Source of the DNA: a bacterium
GTDB taxonomy: Bacteria; Patescibacteriota; Gracilibacteria; JAUYGZ01
Assembly (NCBI GenBank): GCA_030699855.1
Contig: JAUYKR010000096.1
Location: 1 to 6,173 of the forward strand
Length of the DNA stretch: 6,173 nt
Direction: 5' to 3'
A program made the position numbers and the translations under genes. Below the pieces are notes generated by a model. It did no database searches. It had not been told where the DNA came from and saw only the letters and a program-made list of their open reading frames with translations. Shown piece after piece: positions 1 to 5,754 of this stretch. Every line of letters starts with the position of its first letter. The first letter of the stretch is position 1.

Positions 1-1
1 C

Positions 2-313
2 TATGTCATCAAGGTCCCTGGAGGCTCCAAGCGGCGCTATGCCAACATCGGAGACATCGTGGTTTGCTCCATCAAGTCCGCCACCCCTCGGGGAACGGTA
101 AAGAGAAAGTCCATTCAGAAAGCCGTCATCGTTCGTACCAAGAACTTGACTCGTCGCAAAGACGGCTCGGGAATCCGATTCGACGATAACGCGGTCGTCA
201 TCATCGACGCCGACAATAATCCGAAAGGCACCAGAGTTTTCGGGCCCATCGCCAGGGAACTCCGCGAAAAGGGCTTCCAAAAAATTATTTCCCTCGCTCC
301 AGAAGTCGTCTAA
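2..313 (+). CDS. rplN: 50S ribosomal protein uL14 (L14), 5' end outside window
   Basis: uL14 binds 23S rRNA at the subunit interface, next to bL19, and contributes to inter-subunit bridging. The frame is open from base 2 and gives 103 residues before a TAA stop. By comparison with E. coli L14 (about 122 residues), roughly the first 19 residues lie upstream of the window. Recognisable segments are IKVPGGSKRRYANIGD at the start, ATPRGTVKR, the AVIVRTK strand, the IRFDDNAVVIID segment and the family-typical C-terminus GTRVFGPIARELREKGFQKI followed by ISLAPEVV. An internal GTG at base 59 is not the start, because conserved L14 sequence continues upstream of it. Only 9 bases separate its stop from rplX, as expected for the first visible gene of an spc-type operon. 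Nothing appears degraded. Confidence 0.97.
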   Translation, partial: YVIKVPGGSKRRYANIGDIVVCSIKSATPRGTVKRKSIQKAVIVRTKNLTRRKDGSGIRFDDNAVVIIDADNNPKGTRVFGPIARELREKGFQKIISLAPEVV

Positions 314-322
314 AACCATCCC

Positions 323-631
323 ATGAAGATTAAACAAGGAGACCTTGTCGTCGTAACCACCGGTAAAGATGCCGGAAAGACTGGAAAAGTTACCAAAGTG
401 AATAAGGAGAAGGGTCGGGTAACCGTCGAAAAGGTAAATATCCAGAAAAAACATGTCAAAAAGTCCTCCAAAGGCCCCGGCCAGAGGATCGAACGAGAAG
501 CTCCCATCCACATCTCGAACGTCATGATTCTCTGTCCCAAGACCAAAAAACCCTCCCGTGTTGGCTACCGCATCCTGGAGAACGGAAAAAAAGAACGCTA
601 CGCCAAAGTCAGCGGAGAAACGCTCGTTTAA
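323..631 (+). CDS. rplX: 50S ribosomal protein uL24 (L24)
   Basis: uL24 is an assembly-initiator protein that binds the 5' domain of 23S rRNA. The product has 102 residues, close to the usual bacterial length. A KOW motif occupies about residues 5-32 (QGDLVVVTTGKDAGKTGKV and onward), followed by a basic loop (VNIQKKHVKKSSKGPGQ) and the family segment EAPIHISNVMI at 59-69. The C-terminal part (CPKTKKPSRVGYRILENGKK) is typical of the bacterial L24 C-terminal region. The ATG is the only sensible start, placed directly before the conserved MKIKQGD. The upstream spacer, AACCATCCC, contains no Shine-Dalgarno sequence. The gene sits between rplN and rplE in the canonical order. Confidence 0.97.
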   Translation: MKIKQGDLVVVTTGKDAGKTGKVTKVNKEKGRVTVEKVNIQKKHVKKSSKGPGQRIEREAPIHISNVMILCPKTKKPSRVGYRILENGKKERYAKVSGETLV

Positions 632-660
632 ACCTCATCCTCTCTTCACTTCCCCACGCC

Positions 661-1206
661 ATGTCCGACTTCATCACCCAGCTCAATCAGGTCATTATTC
701 CAAAGCTCCAACAGGAGCTCGGCGTAGCCAATTCTCTGGCCGTTCCTCGTTTGAGGAAGATCATCGTCAATGTCGGCATTGGTTCACGCATGAAGAATAC
801 CAAGGACTATAGCGATGTCGTAGATAACATCGCCGCCATCACCGGCCAGCGGCCGGTGGTAACAATGGCCAAGAAGGCCATTTCGAACTTCAAGCTAAGG
901 ATCAACACTCCGAGCGGAGTCACAACCACCCTGAGGGGCAAGAAAATGCTGCATTTTTTCAACCGCATGGTCAATGTCGCCTTCCCCCGCATACGAGACT
1001 TTCAGGGCTTCAGCGAGAAAGCGTTTGATAAACAGGGAAACTATAGCGTCGGTATTCGCGATTGCTCCATTTTTCCGGAAGTGAATCCCGACGACCTTAG
1101 CCATATTCACGGCATGAGCATAACAATCGTCACCAACGCGAAAACTGCCGAGTCCGCCAAGGCACTTTTGAAGGCTTTTCATTTCCCGTTTAAGAAAACT
1201 ACCTAA
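661..1206 (+). CDS. rplE: 50S ribosomal protein uL5 (L5)
   Basis: uL5 binds 5S rRNA together with uL18 in the central protuberance and contacts the P-site tRNA. The product is 181 residues, essentially the standard bacterial length (about 179). Family blocks are VPRLRKIIVNVGIG at 28-41, TGQRPVVTMAKKAISNFKLR at 61-80, LRGKKM at 91-96, PRIRDFQGF at 109-117, FDKQGNYSVGI at 122-132, and a C-terminal GMSITIVTNAKTAESAKALL strand-helix. Some positions differ from common bacterial L5, for example INTPSGVTTT after the SNFKLR block and IRDCSIFPE in place of the usual IxEQxIFPE, as expected for a divergent lineage. The 29-base upstream spacer is pyrimidine-rich with one G and no ribosome binding site. 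The start is fixed by the conserved N-terminal helix just downstream. Confidence 0.97.
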   Translation: MSDFITQLNQVIIPKLQQELGVANSLAVPRLRKIIVNVGIGSRMKNTKDYSDVVDNIAAITGQRPVVTMAKKAISNFKLRINTPSGVTTTLRGKKMLHFFNRMVNVAFPRIRDFQGFSEKAFDKQGNYSVGIRDCSIFPEVNPDDLSHIHGMSITIVTNAKTAESAKALLKAFHFPFKKTT

Positions 1207-1216
1207 TTCCCCCTCC

Positions 1217-1441
1217 ATGGCAAAAAAATCCCTGATCATCAAGGCCCAAAGACGGCTGCAGAAATACCTGCAGGCAAAGAAGGAGGGACGAAAACCGAAA
1301 TTCCCCTCTCGGGTCTATAACCGTTGTCAGGTCTGCGGCCGCCCTCGAGGATTCATCCGTAAATTCGCCATGTGCCGTATTTGCTTGCGACAGCTGGCCT
1401 CCAGGGGCCAGATTATGGGCCTGAAAAAGGCATCTTGGTAA
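1217..1441 (+). CDS. rpsN: 30S ribosomal protein uS14, zinc-binding type with N-terminal insertion
   Basis: uS14 assembles into the head of the 30S subunit near uS3 and uS10. This is the zinc-ribbon (C+) form: Cys37-x2-Cys40 and Cys53-x2-Cys56 would bind one zinc ion. The surrounding sequence NRCQVCGRPRGFIRKF and the C-terminus IMGLKKASW are diagnostic. Type Z proteins such as the Bacillus one have about 61 residues; this one has 74. The extra 13 or so residues lie between the N-terminal AKKSLIIKAQ and the KPKFPSRVYNRC block and form a basic, probably helical segment (RRLQKYLQAKKEGR). The spacer from rplE is only 10 bases (TTCCCCCTCC) with no Shine-Dalgarno sequence. The zinc type implies this copy needs zinc; no zinc-free paralogue is visible in the window. 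Confidence 0.96.
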   Translation: MAKKSLIIKAQRRLQKYLQAKKEGRKPKFPSRVYNRCQVCGRPRGFIRKFAMCRICLRQLASRGQIMGLKKASW

Positions 1442-1472
1442 TCGATTTTTCCTCATTATTCAGCTTTTCTCT

Positions 1473-1856
1473 ATGCACACCGATCCCATCGCAGACCTTC
1501 TCACCCGCCTTCGCAACGCCAGTCTTGCCCGACAGGAGCGAACGATGATGCCATCATCACGGATGAAGAAGGAAATCCTGCGAGTCATGAAACAAAAGGA
1601 AGTGATAGCTGACTTTAAGGAGTCTGACGGCAGCGCCGGTCAGCGCCAGGTTACTGTCTCCTTTTTCCCCGGAAAAAATCTGCACCTGAAACGAGTTTCG
1701 AAGCCAGGGCAGCGCATTTATAAGAAATCCAACGAGCTCTTTCCGGTCCTGAGGGGCTATGGCTTTGCCATCATCTCCACTTCCCAGGGGGTCATGACTG
1801 GCGATGAAGCCCGCAAGAAAAAACTAGGCGGTGAACTGATCTGCGAAATTCTCTAA
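1473..1856 (+). CDS. rpsH: 30S ribosomal protein uS8 (S8)
   Basis: uS8 is a primary 16S rRNA binder of the central domain; in E. coli it also represses spc operon translation by binding mRNA near rplE. The product has 127 residues, versus about 130 in E. coli. Conserved features are the N-terminal DPIADLLTRLRNA (4-16), the VSKPGQRIYKK block (75-85) and the C-terminal RNA-binding signature GFAIISTSQGVMTGDEARKKK (97-117) ending in LGGELICEIL. The first residues MHTDPIADLL fix the start. I did not find an obvious S8-binding helix mimic around the rplN-rplE junctions, so autoregulation is not shown here. The preceding 31-base spacer is U-rich and carries no ribosome binding site. Confidence 0.97.
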   Translation: MHTDPIADLLTRLRNASLARQERTMMPSSRMKKEILRVMKQKEVIADFKESDGSAGQRQVTVSFFPGKNLHLKRVSKPGQRIYKKSNELFPVLRGYGFAIISTSQGVMTGDEARKKKLGGELICEIL

Positions 1857-1886
1857 AATCGTTACCCTTAATATTTTACGACAACC

Positions 1887-2432
1887 ATGTCTCGAATCGG
1901 TAATCTTCCCATCACCATCCCGTCAGGAGTCACCATCAGCATCAGTGGCCATGAGCTGACCGTGAAAGGAGCAAAGGGCGAGCTGAAATTCACTCACCAT
2001 CCCGACATCGGCGTCAGCGTGGAAGGCGACAAGGTGATATTTGCCCGCCAAAATGACGAAAAAACAAATCGCTGCCTTCATGGAACCATGCGGTCTATCG
2101 TCGATAATATGATAACGGGTGTCACCAAGGGTTTTGAAGAGCGTCTGGAGGTAAGAGGGGTCGGCTACCGCTTCAACATCAGCGGGAAGAAGCTGAATCT
2201 CGCCCTCGGTTTTTCTCACCCCATCGACTTTCCGATTCCGGACGGCATCACCATCTCAACCGATGAAGAGAACAAAAATCTGATGATCATTCAAGGCGTC
2301 GATAAACAACTGGTGGGAGAGACAGCCGCTCTGATTCGCTCATTCCGCAAGCCGGAGCCCTACAAAGGTAAAGGCATCCGCTATGTCAACGAGAGAGTCA
2401 TCATTAAGCAAGGTAAAAAGGCCGCCAAGTAA
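1887..2432 (+). CDS. rplF: 50S ribosomal protein uL6 (L6)
   Basis: uL6 binds helix 97 of 23S rRNA close to the sarcin-ricin loop and the factor-binding region. The product is 181 residues, slightly longer than the E. coli protein (177). The N-terminus MSRIGNLPITIPSGV and LTVKGAKGEL are standard. The two related alpha/beta domains are visible: the first runs to about residue 82, and the second begins at FEERLEVRGVGYR (83-95). The C-terminal signature EPYKGKGIRY at 157-166 is followed by a lysine-rich tail. The 30-base upstream spacer contains two G and no Shine-Dalgarno sequence, and the ATG is fixed by the universally conserved SRIG start. Confidence 0.97.
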   Translation: MSRIGNLPITIPSGVTISISGHELTVKGAKGELKFTHHPDIGVSVEGDKVIFARQNDEKTNRCLHGTMRSIVDNMITGVTKGFEERLEVRGVGYRFNISGKKLNLALGFSHPIDFPIPDGITISTDEENKNLMIIQGVDKQLVGETAALIRSFRKPEPYKGKGIRYVNERVIIKQGKKAAK

Positions 2433-2453
2433 TCTTCATTATCCCCTTCTTTT

Positions 2454-2798
2454 ATGCCATCCGACAAAGCCCAAGCCCGCCTCCGCAGAAAAAAACGCAT
2501 TCGCGCCCGAATTCGAGGCACCGCCGAGCGGCCTCGTCTGGTTGTTTTCCGCAGCAACCTCCATATTTCCGCGCAACTGGTTGACGACGACTCTGGCAAG
2601 ACCCTTGTCTCCGCCAGCGATGTAAAAGACAAAAAGGGTACCAAGACCGAGCGCGCCAAAAAAGTTGGCGCGAGCCTGGCCGAAGCGGCCAAGAAAATCG
2701 GTAAAAATACCTGTGTCTTTGACCGCAACGGCTACCAGTATCATGGCCGGGTAAAAGCTGTGGCTGAGGCGGCCCGTGAAGTCGGACTTCAATTTTAA
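2454..2798 (+). CDS. rplR: 50S ribosomal protein uL18 (L18)
   Basis: uL18 binds 5S rRNA and anchors it in the central protuberance together with uL5. The product is 114 residues (E. coli 117). A basic N-terminal arm (residues 9-22, ARLRRKKRIRARIR) is followed by the core motif RPRLVVFRSNLHISAQLVDD at 27-46 and the C-terminal signature FDRNGYQYHGRV at 89-100, leading into AVAEAAREVGLQF. The protein ends with the typical GLxF. The upstream spacer has no G in 21 bases. A long frame in the same direction from base 2383 overlaps the gene, but it is an out-of-frame shadow. Confidence 0.97.
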   Translation: MPSDKAQARLRRKKRIRARIRGTAERPRLVVFRSNLHISAQLVDDDSGKTLVSASDVKDKKGTKTERAKKVGASLAEAAKKIGKNTCVFDRNGYQYHGRVKAVAEAAREVGLQF

Positions 2799-2823
2799 AT
2801 TATTCACTTACTCTTCAAGACCC

Positions 2824-3441
2824 ATGGCTAAGAAGCCCGCTCCCAGATCAAGAATCATGAAAGAGAAGAAAGAGTTTGACGAAGAGGTCCTGCAGGTCGA
2901 CCGCGTAACTCGCGTGGTAAAAGGAGGAAGAAGACTTCGCTTTCGCGCCACCGTTATCATCGGAAACCGAAAAGGAAAGGTCGCCGTGGGCACGGGCAAG
3001 GCTACCGAAATCTCCGAGGCCATTAAGAAAGCCGTAACAAAGGCCAAGAAAGCCATCATTACCGTCCCCATTATCAAAGACACCTTGCCCTTCGAAGTAC
3101 GAGCGAAGTATAAGGCCTCCAGATTGCTGATGTTGCCAGCCTCTCCCGGCACCGGAATGAAGGCGGGCAGCGCTACCAGAAAAATCCTAGAGCTCGCTGG
3201 CGTTCACAACATTCTCGCCAAGTCCCTGGGGTCGAACAACCGCATTAACTTGGCCAAGGCCACCCTAAAAGCTCTGATGATGCTTCATGAGAAGCAGCTT
3301 CCGGAAGAGGCTTTTCGAGCCGCCAAAGAACCATTTCGAGAGGAGAGAAGACCGATGAATCACCAGCATTCGGAAAAAAAACATCAGCACCCGAAAAAGA
3401 CCGAAGAGAAGCGAGCCGCTGACAACGACAAGACGGAATAA
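2824..3441 (+). CDS. rpsE: 30S ribosomal protein uS5 (S5) with extended, His-rich C-terminus
   Basis: uS5 sits at the mRNA entry and decoding side of the 30S subunit and supports translational fidelity. From the ATG at 2824 the product is 205 residues, longer than the E. coli protein (167). The S5 N-terminal double-stranded-RNA-like domain covers about residues 21-85, with the loop VVKGGR (31-36) intact; that is where E. coli spectinomycin-resistance changes occur. The C-terminal domain shows LPASPGTGMKAG (104-115) and AGVHNILAKSLGSNNRIN (125-142). Residues from about 172 onward form a charged tail with histidines at 180, 182, 187 and 189. An in-frame ATG at 2776 would overlap rplR by 23 bases and add 16 residues lacking S5 similarity; 2824 (MAKKPAPRSR) fits the usual start and the spacing of neighbouring genes. 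Confidence 0.96.
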   Translation: MAKKPAPRSRIMKEKKEFDEEVLQVDRVTRVVKGGRRLRFRATVIIGNRKGKVAVGTGKATEISEAIKKAVTKAKKAIITVPIIKDTLPFEVRAKYKASRLLMLPASPGTGMKAGSATRKILELAGVHNILAKSLGSNNRINLAKATLKALMMLHEKQLPEEAFRAAKEPFREERRPMNHQHSEKKHQHPKKTEEKRAADNDKTE

Positions 3442-3467
3442 CCCTCTACCTTTATAACTCCCCCTTC

Positions 3468-3950
3468 ATGAAACTGAACACTCTCATCAGATACAAGAAA
3501 GCCCGCAAACGACGCGGTCGCGGTATATCTGCCGGACTTGGTAAAACCGCCGGTAGGGGCCACAAGGGCCAGAAGGCCCGTGCCGGTAAGAAGTTGCGAC
3601 CAACTTTTGAGGGTGGACAGACGCCCTTGTTCCAGAAGCTGCCGAAATATCGGGGCTTTCACAATCTCAATCGTGTTGAGTACCAGGTCGTGAACTTGGG
3701 ACAATTGGAGAGCCTGAAGACCACTGACATCACCCGAGAAGAATTGGAGAAGGCCGGGCTGGTCCGTCGCAGACAGCTCCCGGTCAAGATTCTGGGTGAC
3801 GGTGAATTGACCAGGGCCATAAAGGTCGCGGTCGATGCCGCCAGCGCTAGCGCAATAGAAAAAATAACAAAGGCGGGCGGCAGCTTTACCTCCACCGCCA
3901 AACCTTCCGCGAAGAAACTCAAAGAAGAGGCCGTGGAAAAGACCGCTTAG
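3468..3950 (+). CDS. rplO: 50S ribosomal protein uL15 (L15)
   Basis: uL15 is a late-assembling 23S rRNA binder with a long extended N-terminal arm that penetrates the subunit. The product is 160 residues (E. coli 144). The N-terminal glycine/basic signature is clear: RGRGISAGLGKTAGRGHKGQ at 16-35, followed by FEGGQTPLFQKLPKYRGF at 47-64. The globular part carries PVKILGDGEL at 105-114 and ends in the usual AGGSF (136-140), followed by a 20-residue Lys/Glu/Ala tail that is not part of the conserved fold. It starts only 26 bases after rpsE, leaving no room for rpmD (uL30), which normally lies between them. The spacer is G-free and has no ribosome binding site. Confidence 0.97.
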   Translation: MKLNTLIRYKKARKRRGRGISAGLGKTAGRGHKGQKARAGKKLRPTFEGGQTPLFQKLPKYRGFHNLNRVEYQVVNLGQLESLKTTDITREELEKAGLVRRRQLPVKILGDGELTRAIKVAVDAASASAIEKITKAGGSFTSTAKPSAKKLKEEAVEKTA

Positions 3951-3968
3951 ATCTTTTAGCCCTATCGC

Positions 3969-5279
3969 ATGTATAAGCTCATCCAGATCTGGAAAAACAA
4001 ACCCCTTCGCAACAAAATCTTGTTCGCTATTTTTGGCATCCTTATCTATCGCCTGGCCTCTTCCATCAGCGTCCCCGGAGCGAATTTGGAGGCCATGAAG
4101 GTCGTCTTCGAACAAAATCAGATTTTAGGCGTGTTTTCCGCCTTTACCGGAGGAAGCGCCGAAAACTTCTCCATCATGCTGATGGGAGTTTCTCCTTACA
4201 TCAATGCCTCCATTATTCTTCAGCTCATGACGGTCGTCATCCCCAAGCTGGAAAACCTGAAAAAGGAGGGACAGCAGGGTCAGCGGGTGATCAATCGATG
4301 GACTCGATACCTCACCCTGCCGCTGGCAATCCTCCAGAGTTACGGCATGATTCTGCTTCTGAACGCTTCCGCCGCCCAGGCAGGCGTGACCCTGATCGAA
4401 AACGTCTATGACCCCATGATCGTCATTCCCATGATGGCCAGCATTACCGTGGGAACGCTGTTCCTGATGTGGCTAGGGGAAATCATTACCGAATATGGGA
4501 TCAGCAACGGTATTTCGCTCATCATCTTTGCCGGGATTATTTCCGCAGTTCCCTCTATCATCGGACAAACCCTCGGCTTAGCGGTCTATGACCAGAGCCA
4601 ATACCTGCCCTTTATTCTCATCACCATCATCACCCTCCTCCTCACCATGTTCGTGGTCTTCGTGGCGGATGGCTACCGAAACATCCCCATTACCTATGGA
4701 GGACACTCCAGCCGCTCCATTCACAAAGGAGGGCTCCCCATCCGCGTCAATCAAGCCGGCATGATCCCCATCATCTTCGCCATTTCTTTGATCACCTTCC
4801 CCAGCCTGGTCGCGCAATTCTTTCCGGGCAATCCCATCGCCGAATGGATCATGTTGAACTTCGGCGGCGGGCAGCTGAGCGGCATTTACATCGCTTCGCT
4901 CTTTCTGCTGGTTCTTGCCTTCACCTTCTTTTACGTTTCCATCACCTTCACTCCGGAAGACGTGGCCGAGAACATTCAAAAGCGCGGCGGATACATTCCC
5001 GGCGTTCGTCCCGGCAAGGAGTCCGTGGACTATCTGCGCAACGTCTCAGGCCGTCTCAACCTCTGGGGTGGTCTCTTCATCGGATTTCTGGCGGCAGGAC
5101 CAATTCTGCTGCAAAGAGTGTTCCAGGATTTAAATCTTGGCACGGTTCAGCTGCTGATGTCCGGATCTGGTATCATTATTATTGTCGGAGTCGTTTTGGA
5201 GTTGGTTCGCCAGGTCAACACCCAGCTGATGCAAGAGGATTACGACAAATACCTCAGCTCCGAACCCGCAAAGAACTAG
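3969..5279 (+). CDS. secY: Sec translocon channel subunit SecY
   Basis: SecY is the pore-forming inner-membrane subunit of the SecYEG translocon, which exports unfolded proteins with SecA or inserts membrane proteins with the ribosome. The product has 436 residues (E. coli 443) with the expected ten hydrophobic helices; the first is at about 16-36. The plug/TM2 region LGVFSAFTGGSAENFSIMLM is at 53-72, continuing into GVSPYINASIILQLM. Further signatures are GEIITEYGISNGISLIIFAG (170-189), the loop-TM7 block LPIRVNQAGMIPIIFA (256-271), and the cytoplasmic C5 loop PEDVAENIQKRGGYIPGVRPG (329-349), with the conserved Arg in PGVRPG that contacts SecA or the ribosome. It follows rplO by 18 bases, its usual position. 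The stop is TAG. The upstream spacer has no Shine-Dalgarno sequence. Confidence 0.98.
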   Translation: MYKLIQIWKNKPLRNKILFAIFGILIYRLASSISVPGANLEAMKVVFEQNQILGVFSAFTGGSAENFSIMLMGVSPYINASIILQLMTVVIPKLENLKKEGQQGQRVINRWTRYLTLPLAILQSYGMILLLNASAAQAGVTLIENVYDPMIVIPMMASITVGTLFLMWLGEIITEYGISNGISLIIFAGIISAVPSIIGQTLGLAVYDQSQYLPFILITIITLLLTMFVVFVADGYRNIPITYGGHSSRSIHKGGLPIRVNQAGMIPIIFAISLITFPSLVAQFFPGNPIAEWIMLNFGGGQLSGIYIASLFLLVLAFTFFYVSITFTPEDVAENIQKRGGYIPGVRPGKESVDYLRNVSGRLNLWGGLFIGFLAAGPILLQRVFQDLNLGTVQLLMSGSGIIIIVGVVLELVRQVNTQLMQEDYDKYLSSEPAKN

Positions 5280-5298
5280 CCGTCCCCTATCGGCTCCT

Positions 5299-5550
5299 AT
5301 GAAGATCCTGAACTTTTTCATTTTGCTCAGTCTGGGCTTTGCGCTGATTTACTATCGCGAGCGCGTTCAGAGCTTTACCGGAAACGTCGGCTGGGCCGAG
5401 AAATATTTGGGTGTCGGAGGCACGTTCAATCTCTATCTGCTTCTGGGACTCCTGACGATTATCTTCGCTTTTCTGTACCTCACCGGCACGCTGGACAGCG
5501 TTCTGCAGTCCACCTTCGGCAGATTTTTCCTGATACCTGACGAGAGCTGA
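5299..5550 (+). CDS. small two-helix membrane protein downstream of secY, function unknown
   Basis: This is an 83-residue hydrophobic protein. Two transmembrane segments can be read: residues 3-19 (ILNFFILLSLGFALIYY), followed by a basic YRER that would favour a cytoplasmic position, and about 43-63 (FNLYLLLGLLTIIFAFLYLTG). The linker holds GNVGWAEKYLGVGG, and the C-terminus (TLDSVLQSTFGRFFLIP) is amphipathic. From memory it resembles short two-helix hypothetical proteins with a WAE-x-LG linker in CPR genomes; that is recall, not a search result. It begins 19 bases after the secY stop in the same orientation, so cotranscription is likely. It is not SecE or SecG by any motif I can see. The stop is TGA, the only one in the window's intact genes. 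There is no ribosome binding site, like its neighbours. Confidence 0.82.
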   Translation: MKILNFFILLSLGFALIYYRERVQSFTGNVGWAEKYLGVGGTFNLYLLLGLLTIIFAFLYLTGTLDSVLQSTFGRFFLIPDES

Positions 5551-5558
5551 CCACAGCC

Positions 5559-5586
5559 AAGAGAAGCGGTTTACCCCGCATCTCTT
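5559..5586 (+). other. RNA hairpin A after the small membrane gene (alternative to hairpin B)
   Basis: AAGAGA (5559-5564) pairs with TCTCTT (5581-5586) and GCGG (5566-5569) pairs with CCGC (5576-5579). One A-A mismatch separates the two helices, and TTTACC is the loop. Its 3' half shares bases 5573-5580 with hairpin B, so the two structures cannot coexist. It begins 8 bases after the TGA stop. No U-tract follows, so it may be an mRNA 3'-end stabiliser or part of a folding switch rather than a terminator. Confidence 0.45.
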
Positions 5587-5612
5587 CGAGAAAGTGAAAA
5601 AGGGTGCGGGGT
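5573..5612 (+). terminator. candidate transcription-end hairpin B without a strong U-tract
   Basis: ACCCCGCA (5573-5580) pairs perfectly with TGCGGGGT (5605-5612), and three further pairs (two of them G-U) can extend it inward. The enclosed 24 bases hold a small TCTC-TTC-GAGA hairpin (5581-5591). It lies between the last gene of the operon and the tRNA promoter, where a terminator is expected. However, only three T follow (GGGGTTTAC), so intrinsic termination would be weak. Its last base touches the proposed -35 box of the tRNA promoter. Confidence 0.4.
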
Positions 5613-5640
5613 TTACAAGGCCAGAAAGTTCAGTTATATT
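5612..5640 (+). promoter_or_regulatory. putative sigma70-type promoter for tRNA-Ala
   Basis: A -35 box TTTACA (5612-5617, five of six matches to TTGACA) and a -10 box TATATT (5635-5640, five of six matches to TATAAT) are separated by exactly 17 bases. The -10 box ends 11 bases before the tRNA 5' end, so transcription would start about 5 bases upstream of the mature tRNA. Consensus quality, spacing and position all agree, though promoter rules for this lineage are not established. Confidence 0.6.
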
Positions 5641-5651
5641 CGCTACACTTT

Positions 5652-5728
5652 GGGGCCTTAGCTCAGTTGGCCAGAGCGCCTCGTTTGCACCGAGGAGGTC
5701 AAGGGTTCGACTCCCTTAGGCTCCACCA
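5652..5728 (+). tRNA. tRNA-Ala (anticodon UGC), CCA encoded
   Basis: This is a complete 77-base cloverleaf. The acceptor stem GGGGCCT pairs with AGGCTCC (5718-5724) and includes a G3-U70 wobble, the classical alanyl-tRNA synthetase identity element. The D arm is GCTC / GAGC with an AGTTGGCCA loop. The anticodon arm is CCTCG-TTTGCAC-CGAGG, giving anticodon TGC, which reads GCA and, by wobble, other GCN codons. The variable region is AGGTC and the T arm is AAGGG-TTCGACT-CCCTT. The discriminator is A73, and the CCA end is genomically encoded at 5726-5728. It lies in the same direction as the operon but has its own plausible promoter. A frame across it (5604-5810) is not a gene. Confidence 0.98.
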
Positions 5729-5754
5729 TTCGACTCATCCTCAACAAGCTCGGA
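5728..5754 (+). repeat. left arm of interleaved inverted repeats next to tRNA-Ala
   Basis: Two blocks lie here: ATTCGACT (5728-5735), starting on the last base of the tRNA CCA, and TCCTCAACAAGCTCGGA (5738-5754). Both recur in inverted orientation about 65-80 bases downstream (5809-5835): the first exactly over 8 bases, the second at 15 of 17 positions. The block order is a-b-a'-b', so they cannot nest into one simple hairpin. The AACAAGCTCGG core resembles the dispersed palindromic repeats with a CGACAAGCTC core that I recall from many bacterial genomes. TTCGACTC also occurs in the tRNA T arm (5706-5713). Confidence 0.55.

Noticed and set aside
2776..2823. Upstream in-frame start for uS5 overlapping rplR
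   Set aside because: The added residues have no S5 similarity, and the overlap breaks the consistent short-spacer pattern; the MAKKPAPRSR start at 2824 fits better.
3384..4115. 243-codon open frame on the - strand across the end of rpsE, rplO and the start of secY
   Set aside because: It lies opposite three clearly conserved genes, resembles no family I know, and is a by-product of their codon composition.
4578..4979. 133-codon acidic open frame on the - strand inside secY
   Set aside because: It mirrors the hydrophobic SecY codons; the + strand carries unmistakable SecY motifs here.
5548..5550. TGA as a glycine codon (code 25, as in Gracilibacteria)
   Set aside because: No conserved gene in the window has an in-frame TGA, glycines use GGN throughout, and the TGA at 5548 ends a natural small protein just before a hairpin region.
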